Assembly: GCA_002353835.1 (NCBI GenBank) | Contig: DEKL01000056.1 | Span: 1-13,476, forward strand | Direction: 5' to 3' | DNA length: 13,476 nucleotides | DNA from: Alphaproteobacteria bacterium UBA2723 | GTDB lineage: Bacteria > Pseudomonadota > Alphaproteobacteria > RF32 > CAG-239 | Shown: in pieces, positions 6,903-13,476 of the stretch | Layout of the letters: every line of letters begins with the position of its first letter | How positions within the stretch are numbered: the stretch's first letter is position 1 | Translations under genes and position numbers: made by a program | Notes under the pieces: model-generated | The model's input: the letters and a program-made list of their open reading frames with translations, nothing else | What the model was told of the DNA's origin: nothing | Databases searched by the model: none

Positions 6903-8192
6903 ATGAGAAAAAATAAGTTATTGTTCATTTCTTTGCTTGCTGCATTTCTTTTTAGTGTTGCCGACGTACATGCCGCCAAGAAGAAAGAGGAAGATGTTGA
7001 TACCTACGAACTTTTAAATTTGTTCGGAGAGGTTATGGAACGCACAAAAATGTCTTATGTGGAAGAAGTTTCCGATAAAAAACTTATAGAATCGGCCCTT
7101 AACGGTATGCTCTCATCCTTAGATCCTCACTCCGGTTATTTGGATGCGGAAAGCTTTAATTATATGAGCGAACAAACAAAGGGTAAGTTTGGTGGCTTAG
7201 GTATTGAAGTTACCATGGAAAACGGGTTGGTTAAAGTTGTTTCTCCGATTGATGATACACCGGCGGCTAAAGCCGGAATGAAAGCCGGTGACTACATTAC
7301 CAATATTGATGAAGAAACTGTTGTCGGGATGACATTAAATGAAGCTGTCAGTAAGTTAAGGGGTAAAATTGGCACTAAAGTTAAACTTTCTGTCAGAAGA
7401 GCTAACTCAAAGCCTTTAGAGTTTACAATTACCAGACAGGAAATTAAGATTCAGTCTGTTAAAAGTGAAATTAAAGAGGATGCCATCAGCTATATTCGTA
7501 TCTCATCTTTCACGGAAGATATTGATAAGGCTATTACCGAAGCAATTGAAAAGGCTAAAAAACAGCTCAAGAATAATTTCTTAGGTATTGTTATTGATGT
7601 CAGAAATAATCCGGGTGGTTTGTTAGACCAAGCCGTTGCCGTTTCAGATTTATTCTTGGAACAAGGCGAGATTGTTTCTACACGTTCTCGTAATGAGGCA
7701 GACACCGTTAAATTTATGGCAAACGAAGGGGATATTGCCAAGGATTTACCCGTCGTTGTTATGATTAATGAGGGTTCCGCTTCGGCTTCAGAAATTTTAG
7801 CCGGTGCATTACAAGATCACCACCGCGCAATTATCTTAGGTGAAAAATCTTTCGGTAAAGGCTCTGTTCAAACCGTTATTCCGTTAAGAGATTACGGGGC
7901 TATGCGTATTACTACCGCCAGATATTACACCCCATCCGGTCGTTCTATTCAAGCTAAGGGTATTGAACCGGATATCGTTGTTAAACCGGCAAAGGTTGAA
8001 GAATTAGAATCCTATGCATTAAACATTAGTGAGGCTGAGCTTAATAATGCATTGAAAAATGACAGTGATTACGGCAAAAACGCCCCTAAAAAAACAGCAA
8101 AGAGCAAAGAAGATTTGGAAGACTACCAACTTATTCGTGCGCTTGATTTGGTCAGAGCCTTAGCTTTGTATTCAAAAACAGACAGACAATGA
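6903..8192 (+). CDS. ctpA: Carboxy-terminal processing protease, S41 family
   Basis: Exported serine protease of the CtpA/Prc family, which trims or degrades periplasmic proteins from the C terminus; in several bacteria it controls levels of cell-wall hydrolases. It has 429 residues. A signal peptide covers 1 to about 24 (VHA|AKK), and an N-terminal helical segment includes LDPHSGYLD. A PDZ domain spans about 95-165 (FGGLGIEV ... PAAKAGMKAGDYI). The S41 core spans about 190-370, with DVRNNPGGLLD. The catalytic dyad is visible: Ser294 in EGSASASEIL and Lys319 in SFGKGSVQ, 25 residues apart as in the family. ATG 6903 is chosen over an upstream in-frame TTG at 6888, because AGGA (6893-6896) lies six bases before it. 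The envC partner just upstream suggests a joint role in peptidoglycan hydrolysis control. Confidence 0.94.
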   Translation: MRKNKLLFISLLAAFLFSVADVHAAKKKEEDVDTYELLNLFGEVMERTKMSYVEEVSDKKLIESALNGMLSSLDPHSGYLDAESFNYMSEQTKGKFGGLGIEVTMENGLVKVVSPIDDTPAAKAGMKAGDYITNIDEETVVGMTLNEAVSKLRGKIGTKVKLSVRRANSKPLEFTITRQEIKIQSVKSEIKEDAISYIRISSFTEDIDKAITEAIEKAKKQLKNNFLGIVIDVRNNPGGLLDQAVAVSDLFLEQGEIVSTRSRNEADTVKFMANEGDIAKDLPVVVMINEGSASASEILAGALQDHHRAIILGEKSFGKGSVQTVIPLRDYGAMRITTARYYTPSGRSIQAKGIEPDIVVKPAKVEELESYALNISEAELNNALKNDSDYGKNAPKKTAKSKEDLEDYQLIRALDLVRALALYSKTDRQ

Positions 8193-8199
8193 GGCTATC

Positions 8200-8688
8200 A
8201 TGACTTTGTTATACAGACGTTGCGCGAGCGCTATAGTCTTTAACAAAAAAGGATTGATACTCCTGGGAAACCGAATAGATACACCGGAAGATGCATGGCA
8301 GTTTTCACAAGGGGGTATAGAAGCGGGAGAATCGCCGGAACAAGCAGCTAAAAGAGAGCTTTTTGAAGAAATGAGCATTACTTCCGTGAAACTTATATCT
8401 GCTGATAAGGAAGCAAACAGATATGAATTTCCGGAGAGCGTTAAACAAAAGTTCAAGAAAAAAGGGCTGACAACTTGCGGGCAAGATATTTATTTTTGTT
8501 TGTTTTATTTTACCGGAGATGAGGGCGAAATAAACACAAAAACGGCCTATCCCGAATTTAAGAGCTATATGTGGAGTGATTTTGATTTTGCCGTTAAAAA
8601 TATTGTTGATTTCAAGAAAGATGTTTACTTGAAAGCCGCGAATCGTTTTAAATCGGTCGTAAAACAATATATTAGTCATCTCTCTTGA
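8200..8688 (+). CDS. rppH: RNA pyrophosphohydrolase, Nudix family
   Basis: Cytoplasmic Nudix hydrolase that removes pyrophosphate from the 5' end of transcripts and so opens them to RNase E decay; relatives also cleave diadenosine polyphosphates. It has 162 residues, usual for the family. The Nudix box runs from Gly38 to Ile60 with Gly38, Glu44, Arg52-Glu53 and Glu56-Glu57 all in place. The box glycine is replaced by Ser59 (EEMSI). RRIDTP-type NRIDTPEDAWQF and the C-terminal YPEFKSYMWSDF with its aromatic residues are typical of RppH/IalA. WQFPQGG of most relatives reads WQFSQGG here. The ATG lies seven bases after the ctpA stop, with ribosome site GAGG (8191-8194) overlapping that stop. A divergent polysaccharide deacetylase gene often found between ctpA and rppH in Alphaproteobacteria is absent. 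Confidence 0.9.
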   Translation: MTLLYRRCASAIVFNKKGLILLGNRIDTPEDAWQFSQGGIEAGESPEQAAKRELFEEMSITSVKLISADKEANRYEFPESVKQKFKKKGLTTCGQDIYFCLFYFTGDEGEINTKTAYPEFKSYMWSDFDFAVKNIVDFKKDVYLKAANRFKSVVKQYISHLS

Positions 8689-8713
8689 TATTTAAGACTT
8701 TTTGACCTAAATT
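8685..8713 (+). promoter_or_regulatory. Candidate promoter of the bat operon
   Basis: TTGATA (8685-8690, 5/6 to the -35 consensus) overlaps the rppH stop. Seventeen bases later stands TAAATT (8708-8713, 4/6 to the -10 consensus). Transcription would start near 8720, about 24 bases before the DUF4381 start. The 55-base rppH-DUF4381 gap is the only one of its size in the plus-strand run after gpmI. No terminator hairpin precedes it, so read-through from rppH is also possible. Confidence 0.42.
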
Positions 8714-8743
8714 TATGGTAGAAAGCTTTTAGAAAGGATATTG

Positions 8744-9193
8744 ATGAATAGTCTACCGGAAATACATGATATTTATATTCCTGACGGCGTTTCTGCTTTT
8801 CCGTTGGCCGCCGGGTGGTGGATTGTTCTCGGAAGTATTGTTTGTCTTTTTATTTTATTTAAGTTTATTTCATGGAGTATTAAAACAAGTAAAAAATATT
8901 ATGCCCTTAATAAGCTGAAAAAAATAGAAGTAGAATCTCCGGTTGATGCCGCCATTAAAATCTCCGAATTGTTACGGCGCATTTGCAATGTTAAATTTAA
9001 GAATGCCAGCGTGCTTTATGGTGATGAATGGATAGCTTTTTTAAACGAACATACAGGGCATAAGTTATCCGAAAAAGCGGCAAAGTTATTGGTTTATGCT
9101 CCATTCATGGATAAAAAAGATAAGCTGTACAGTAGCGAAACAGCTTCAGAATTAAAAGAATTTTGTAAAAATTGGATAGGAGTAAATTTATGA
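8744..9193 (+). CDS. DUF4381 membrane protein of the Bat operon
   Basis: Small inner-membrane protein of 149 residues. The opening LPEIHDIYIPDGVSAFPLAAGWW is the conserved leader of the DUF4381 family, and one membrane helix follows (about 25-43). The remaining 100 residues are soluble and helical, including VDAAIKISELLRRICNVKF and GDEWIAFLNEHTG. Family members sit almost always between a DUF58 gene and a BatA-type VWA gene and are thought to belong to the membrane complex; no biochemical activity is known to me. ATG 8744 follows AAAGGA (8733-8738) by five bases and is preferred to an in-frame TTG at 8741. The stop overlaps the next start as ATGA, so the downstream VWA protein is translationally coupled. 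Here it is the first gene of the operon, with no DUF58 or MoxR upstream. Confidence 0.86.
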   Translation: MNSLPEIHDIYIPDGVSAFPLAAGWWIVLGSIVCLFILFKFISWSIKTSKKYYALNKLKKIEVESPVDAAIKISELLRRICNVKFKNASVLYGDEWIAFLNEHTGHKLSEKAAKLLVYAPFMDKKDKLYSSETASELKEFCKNWIGVNL

Positions 9194-10194
9194 CACATTT
9201 TCTCTATCCTCAGTTGTTTTGGTTACTTTTTGTTCCGGTTGTTACTTTTTTCTTTTTGCCGAAAATTCGGGGTTTACATGGTAGTGCCTTAAAAGTTCCG
9301 TTTTTGGAAGATTTGAAAAATATTAAACAGCACGCAGACCATATCCGTTCACCGATATTAAATACCCGTTGGCGTTTTTCCATAAAATTTATTTATCTTT
9401 ATGCTATTTGGGCATTGTTGGTATGTGCCGCTGCACGCCCGCAATTTGCCGGAGAACCCTTTCATCTTAAAGCTGAGAATCGTGATATTATGCTGGTTGT
9501 TGATATTTCAAATTCTATGCAACGACCGGATTTCGCCGTTAATAACCGAAGGATAGACAGAATGTCTGCGGTTAAAGCTGTGGTTAGTGCCTTTATTGAG
9601 AAACGAACAGAAGATAGAGTGGGTTTGGTTTTATTTGGCACGTTAGCTTATCTGCAAGCGCCACTTACTTTTGATAAAAAAGCCGTTAAAGATATTTTGC
9701 TTAATACAGATGCCGGTATGGCCGGTAATTCTACGTCTATCGGTGATGCTCTGGGTATTGCTTTAAAAAATTTAAAAGATGAGAAAGAAAAAAATAACAA
9801 AGTGATTATTTTGCTGACTGATGGAGAAAATAATGACGGCTCACTTAGTATGGCGCAAGCGATAGATTTGGCTGAAAAAGAGGGAATTAAAGTTTATACA
9901 ATCGGTGTCGGTGGGGCGGCCAGCTTCATGAGTTCATTATTTAGCTTGAGAAACAACGAATTAGATGAAAAAAGCTTAAAAGCTTTAGCAAAAAAAACAA
10001 AAGGTAATTATTTTAAGGCAACAGATTTAAATTCTCTGGCAGATATTTACCAACGCATTGATACTCTTGAACCGCAAAACGAACAAGGAAATGTTGTGCA
10101 AGAAATACGTGAATTATTTTATATTCCGTTGCTTGTTGCTCTTTTATTGATTGCCTTATTGGTTTTTATCCCAAGGGGTAAATTAAATGACTGA
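9190..10194 (+). CDS. batA: BatA-type VWA-domain membrane protein, intact MIDAS
   Basis: Inner-membrane protein of 334 residues with a von Willebrand A domain, homologous to BatA of aerotolerance operons. Membrane segments lie at about 8-24 and 65-82, with a C-terminal anchor at about 311-328. The VWA domain (about 98-290) has a complete metal-ion-dependent adhesion site: Asp105-x-Ser107-x-Ser109 in DISNSM, a Thr/Ser in NSTSIGDAL (180-188), and Asp211 in LLTDGENND. It can therefore bind a divalent metal and a partner protein. VWA proteins of this kind usually act with MoxR AAA+ ATPases; none is in this window. ATG 9190 is set by AGGAG (9178-9182) and overlaps the DUF4381 stop by four bases. 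Its own end overlaps the next gene by eight bases. Confidence 0.9.
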   Translation: MTHFLYPQLFWLLFVPVVTFFFLPKIRGLHGSALKVPFLEDLKNIKQHADHIRSPILNTRWRFSIKFIYLYAIWALLVCAAARPQFAGEPFHLKAENRDIMLVVDISNSMQRPDFAVNNRRIDRMSAVKAVVSAFIEKRTEDRVGLVLFGTLAYLQAPLTFDKKAVKDILLNTDAGMAGNSTSIGDALGIALKNLKDEKEKNNKVIILLTDGENNDGSLSMAQAIDLAEKEGIKVYTIGVGGAASFMSSLFSLRNNELDEKSLKALAKKTKGNYFKATDLNSLADIYQRIDTLEPQNEQGNVVQEIRELFYIPLLVALLLIALLVFIPRGKLND

Positions 10195-12172
10195 TTTTAT
10201 ACAAAATTTTCATTTTTTACGCCCGTGGGTTTTGCTATTTTTGCTTCTCCCGATTATTTTTTATTTCAAGAAAATAGGGTTAAAAAATTTATCATCTTCT
10301 TGGGAGAATATTTGCGATAAAAATCTGCTGAATTTTTTATTGTCAGATAAAGGGAATCATAAAAAAATATCTATCGGTAAATATTTTTATACCGGGTTGA
10401 TTGCGGCAATTATCGCAGCGGCGGGCCCCTCATGGAAAAAGATTGAAATACCGACGTTTGTTATTGAAAATCCGTCAATGATAGTTCTTAGTCTTGCGCA
10501 AGATATGCAATTGACAGATATTTCACCTTCTCGTTTGGGGCGGTCAAAATTTATTATTTCCGATATCGCTGATAATCTACCGGAAGGACAATTCGGTTTA
10601 GAAGTTTATTCACAAGAACCGTATGTTATTACCCCGTTAACAGACGATATCAAAATAATAAAAAGCTTATTGCCACAAATTACACCTGATATTGTACCGG
10701 ACCAAGGAGACAGGCTTGACCGTGCTATTGATTTAGCTGTTGAAAGATTTAAATCCGCGGGATATTCCAGTGGTAATATCATTTTATTTGCTTCGGATAT
10801 CGGTCAACGGTTTGATTTGGCCTTAAAAAAGGTAGAAGAGGCAGCAAAATTAAAATACAATATCAATATCTTTGATGCATCATTTTCCGGAAATGAAAAA
10901 TTACAACTTTTGGCAGAAAAGGGAAACGGCGTTTATATGAGTATAAAGAATCCGGATTTAAACAAACTTATTACCAAAATTAAAACAGAAACTCAGGATA
11001 AAATCGCTCTTAGTCAAAACTTGCGTTCAACTTTCTTGGATTATGGTTATTATTTGGTTTTCCTCTGTTTGATATGTATGATGCCGTTTTTCAGGCGTGG
11101 TTTACTGATTTTGTTTTTATGCTGTTTTTCTTTACAAGCACAAGCCGGTTTATTCTTAAACAATAACCAAGAAGGACTCTCGTTGTTTGAAAAACAGAAA
11201 TATGAAGAGGCTTTGGGTAAATTTGATAATTCTTTATGGAAGGGGGTTACCCTTTATAAGATGGATAAAAGTGAAGAAGCCTTAAAAGAGTTTTCTAAAG
11301 AAAAAACAGATAAAAATCTTTATAACAGCGGGGTTATTTTAACCAAAATGTGCAAATATGGGGAAGCACTTAAGATGTTTAGTGAGGCGCTTGAGCTTAA
11401 TCCTGAAAATGAGGACGCCTCTTACAATAAAAAAGTTTTAGAGGATTTATTTGAAAAAGCGAAAACAGACCCGTCTGTTTTGAAGTGTGAAGATGAACAG
11501 CAACAGCAGCAGCAAAATCAGAATCAAAATCAACAAAACAATTCCGAAAATAACGAAAATCAGCAAGATAATCAAAGTAATCAAGACCAAAATCAGAATA
11601 AAGACCAGCAACAATCTGACCAGCAAAATAAACAAGATGAGGACAATGACGATTCTCAACAAAATAATGATGAACAGCAGCCTCAGGAAAATTCTTCCGA
11701 TAAAAATAATTCGGAGAATGAACAGAACCAAAATCAGCAACAGTCAGAGCAACAACAATCAGACCGGCAAGATGATAGCCAGCAGAAGGAAGAAAATTCT
11801 CAGCAAAATAATGAGGATGCTAAAAACAAAGAAGATAACAAATCAAATCAACAAAGTACTGCTGATAGCAACCAAAATCAGAAGCCGGAAGAACAAGGTA
11901 ATCAGCCGGATAAAGCTAATAATGATAAAGGCGATGAACAAAAAAGCCAAAACAAGAACGGAGAAGATAATAACGGTTCCGAAATGCAAGAAGAAGAGGT
12001 TGATGCACAAGTCATGAATGCTAAACAAGGAGATGATAATACCGAATATAATGAAGAAGCATTAGCTTTGCAACGCAGATACCGGGAAATTCCCGAAGAT
12101 GTCGGCGGCCTTTTAAGAGAGTTTATCAAAAAAGAATATAGGAAAGATAGATACCATGATGAAAATAACTAG
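10187..12172 (+). CDS. batB: BatB-BatC fusion: degenerate VWA, TPR and Gln/Asn-rich region
   Basis: Membrane protein of 661 residues. Membrane segments lie at about 11-27 and 66-81, then a VWA-like domain (about 96-270). Two further hydrophobic segments follow (about 287-301 and 304-320); the second looks like the old signal region of a BatC part, ending in QAQA|GL. Next come tetratricopeptide-type helices (about 328-425, with KYGEALKMFSEALELNPEN), a Gln/Asn/Glu/Asp-rich tract (437 to about 617) and a conserved-looking tail EIPEDVGGLLREF. The DxSxS metal motif is lost: Ser102, Ala104 and Asp106 stand in those places (VLSLAQDM), although the following TDISPSRLGRSK is typical of BatB. A VWA-TPR fusion is common in proteobacterial Bat operons. 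The start overlaps batA by eight bases, with AAGGGG at 10173-10178. Confidence 0.88.
   Translation: MTDFIQNFHFLRPWVLLFLLLPIIFYFKKIGLKNLSSSWENICDKNLLNFLLSDKGNHKKISIGKYFYTGLIAAIIAAAGPSWKKIEIPTFVIENPSMIVLSLAQDMQLTDISPSRLGRSKFIISDIADNLPEGQFGLEVYSQEPYVITPLTDDIKIIKSLLPQITPDIVPDQGDRLDRAIDLAVERFKSAGYSSGNIILFASDIGQRFDLALKKVEEAAKLKYNINIFDASFSGNEKLQLLAEKGNGVYMSIKNPDLNKLITKIKTETQDKIALSQNLRSTFLDYGYYLVFLCLICMMPFFRRGLLILFLCCFSLQAQAGLFLNNNQEGLSLFEKQKYEEALGKFDNSLWKGVTLYKMDKSEEALKEFSKEKTDKNLYNSGVILTKMCKYGEALKMFSEALELNPENEDASYNKKVLEDLFEKAKTDPSVLKCEDEQQQQQQNQNQNQQNNSENNENQQDNQSNQDQNQNKDQQQSDQQNKQDEDNDDSQQNNDEQQPQENSSDKNNSENEQNQNQQQSEQQQSDRQDDSQQKEENSQQNNEDAKNKEDNKSNQQSTADSNQNQKPEEQGNQPDKANNDKGDEQKSQNKNGEDNNGSEMQEEEVDAQVMNAKQGDDNTEYNEEALALQRRYREIPEDVGGLLREFIKKEYRKDRYHDENN
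11495..12037 (+). repeat. Gln/Asn-rich low-complexity coding tract
   Basis: About 180 codons of the BatB-BatC gene consist mostly of CAG/CAA (Gln), AAT/AAC (Asn), GAA/GAT and AAA. They begin with six consecutive Gln codons of mixed CAG and CAA. The mix of synonymous codons and the lack of a long perfect repeat unit suggest selection on composition rather than recent slippage. Antisense and shifted open frames across it are by-products of the composition. Confidence 0.85.
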
Positions 12173-13476
12173 ATTTATTTGTTTGTTGTTTTTTTGCTTT
12201 AAGGCATTAAATGCCTACGCGGTTGAAGTTAACATTAACGTTGATAAAAAGGTAATGTCTGCGGGTGACACTTTGCTTTTATCAATAGATTATTCCGGTT
12301 CTGATGATGCTACTCCAGATTTAACACCGTTAAAAAGAGATTTCAGGATAGTGTCTAACTCATCTTCTCAGCAAATTCGCTTTATTAACGGGAATATGAG
12401 TCAATCTAAAAAATGGACTTTAGGACTGCAGCCGCTTAGAACAGGAAAAATAAAGATTTCACCGGTAAAAATAGGTAATGTTATTTCAAACGGAGAGACC
12501 ATAGAAGTTAAAGAGGTTACTGATATTGCTTATGTTCCTGACAGCAGAGAAAACACAAATTCTCCTTATTTTCAAATAGAATTGGAAACGGATAATACAA
12601 ACCCTTATGTACAGCAACAAATTCTTCTTTTTGTTAACATTTATGACAGTATCGGCATACAAGACGGAGCTATAAATGTCAGCGAGGAATCCAAAAATAA
12701 CTGGATTATTATTCCTCTTTTCTCTCAACCGCAAGTAAGACAAGAGACCATCAATCATAAAAAAATGAATGTTGTTACTTATGCTTTTGCAGCATTTCCG
12801 CAAAAGAGCGGAGATATAGAGCTTCCACAGTTTAATTTTGACGGCTATTATATAAAAAATACTGATTTCGGCTTTCCAAACTTTGATGATGACTTTGCCA
12901 TGTTTGGGGTAAACTTCAGAAATGTTTTCGGGCAACGTGTTCCCGTACCTATGAAAACAAAGAAAGAGACTATTTCCGTCAGACCTATTCCTGCCGGTTT
13001 TTCGGGATTAAATTGGCTCCCGGTAAATAATTTGGAATTATCCGGTAATTGGTCGGTTAAAAATGGATTTAAGGTCGGAGAAGCTATAAGCAGAACGGTT
13101 GATTTAACTGCTTATGGGATGACTGAAAGCATGATGCCGCAAATAACATTTCCGGAAGTAGAAGGATTTAATCAATATCCTGAAAAACCTGTTGTTTCAG
13201 AACAAGTTGTAAAAGGACAATTGGTTACTTCGGCTAAGATAAACAATGTTTACATCCCGACAAAAACCGGAAATTTTGTTATTCCGGAAACAAAAATTTC
13301 TTGGTTTAATGTTCGTACACATAAGGCAGAAACGGCTATTCTGCCACAAGAAAACGTGTTTGTTTTACCTAATTCCGATATAGTAACAAATACATCAAAA
13401 CAACAAACACCGGCTTTGGAAGAAAAGCCAGAGACTGATGTCGTTCCTAATGATAAGCCTAAAGAACAACCTACCC
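12156..13476 (+). CDS. batD: BatD-like protein, partial at window end
   Basis: The reading frame is open from ATG 12156 to the last base (440 codons, no stop seen), so the 3' end lies outside. A signal peptide covers 1 to about 22 (LNAYA|VEV). The mature part is all-beta in appearance, with KKVMSAGDTLLLSIDYSGS, a WTLGLQPLRTGKIKISPVKIG strand pair and later repeats such as FPEVEGFNQYPEKP and IPTKTGNFVIPETKISWF. These are features of BatD ('oxygen tolerance') proteins, a periplasmic Ig-like domain protein anchored by one helix. The last 35 visible residues turn Pro/Glu/Lys-rich, perhaps the linker before that helix. It overlaps the preceding gene by 17 bases. A second ATG at 12159 is an equally possible start; the ribosome site AGGA (12140-12143) is rather far from both. 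Confidence 0.82.
   Translation, partial: MMKITRFICLLFFCFKALNAYAVEVNINVDKKVMSAGDTLLLSIDYSGSDDATPDLTPLKRDFRIVSNSSSQQIRFINGNMSQSKKWTLGLQPLRTGKIKISPVKIGNVISNGETIEVKEVTDIAYVPDSRENTNSPYFQIELETDNTNPYVQQQILLFVNIYDSIGIQDGAINVSEESKNNWIIIPLFSQPQVRQETINHKKMNVVTYAFAAFPQKSGDIELPQFNFDGYYIKNTDFGFPNFDDDFAMFGVNFRNVFGQRVPVPMKTKKETISVRPIPAGFSGLNWLPVNNLELSGNWSVKNGFKVGEAISRTVDLTAYGMTESMMPQITFPEVEGFNQYPEKPVVSEQVVKGQLVTSAKINNVYIPTKTGNFVIPETKISWFNVRTHKAETAILPQENVFVLPNSDIVTNTSKQQTPALEEKPETDVVPNDKPKEQPT

Noticed and set aside
8702..8719. TTGACC (8702-8707) as a -35 box for the bat operon
   Set aside because: No -10-like hexamer lies 16-18 bases downstream; TATGGT is only six bases away. The TTGATA/TAAATT pair with a 17-base spacer fits better.
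11447..12028. Antisense and shifted open frames rich in Leu/Ile or Lys/Asn/Ile over the Gln/Asn-rich tract
   Set aside because: They arise from the skewed codon composition of the low-complexity tract and have no ribosome sites or domain features.
12486..12935. A 149-codon minus-strand open frame
   Set aside because: It lies entirely antisense to the batD frame, which stays open from 12156 to the window end and has a signal peptide and BatD features. The antisense product has no recognisable domain.
1713..13050. Recurring CCGGTAATT word as a possible uptake or signal sequence
   Set aside because: Only a handful of copies were seen, all in coding frames as common Gly/Asn codon pairs, with no intergenic or hairpin placement.

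Overview
This AT-rich window reads as chromosomal DNA of a Gram-negative bacterium, most likely a low-GC alphaproteobacterium of the uncultured, Rhodospirillales-like kind. Three things point there. The TolA C-terminal domain ends in the 'W-K-D-I + F-x-P' form seen in that class. The run gpmI - envC - ctpA - rppH is a gene neighbourhood I know from Alphaproteobacteria. The porin also looks like that group's porins. No RNA gene, insertion sequence, CRISPR array or prophage was seen. Gene density is very high, and no gene-free stretch exceeds about 165 bases.

Layout. (1) 38-2220, plus strand: tolQ, tolR and tolA, the inner-membrane motor of the Tol-Pal envelope system. tolB and pal, which commonly follow, are not here. 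(2) 2221-3932, minus strand: a two-gene operon of an outer-membrane porin followed by a PhoB/OmpR-type DNA-binding protein with a degenerate receiver domain. The porin stop and regulator start overlap as TAATG. The regulator ends on the base directly after the tolA stop. (3) 3933-4097: a divergent intergenic region with a good porin promoter, an interrupted palindrome over its -35 box, and a weaker promoter candidate for gpmI. (4) 4098-8688, plus strand: gpmI (glycolysis), envC-like (activator of cell-wall amidases), ctpA (periplasmic S41 protease) and rppH (RNA 5'-pyrophosphohydrolase), tightly spaced. (5) 8744-13476, plus strand: a Bat (aerotolerance-type) operon. It encodes a DUF4381 membrane protein, BatA (VWA with intact metal site), a BatB-BatC fusion (VWA with lost metal site, TPR, long Gln/Asn-rich tract) and BatD, which runs off the window end. 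The MoxR ATPase and DUF58 genes that usually head such operons are missing here.

Most of the window serves the envelope: the Tol motor at the septum, control of peptidoglycan cleavage (EnvC, CtpA), an outer-membrane channel with what looks like its own regulator, and the Bat membrane complex. The parts most worth a second look are the porin-regulator operon with its operator candidate and atypical receiver, and the Bat operon with its pseudo-VWA BatB, its Gln/Asn-rich tract and its missing MoxR partner. All identifications rest on motif reading by eye; no database search was run.
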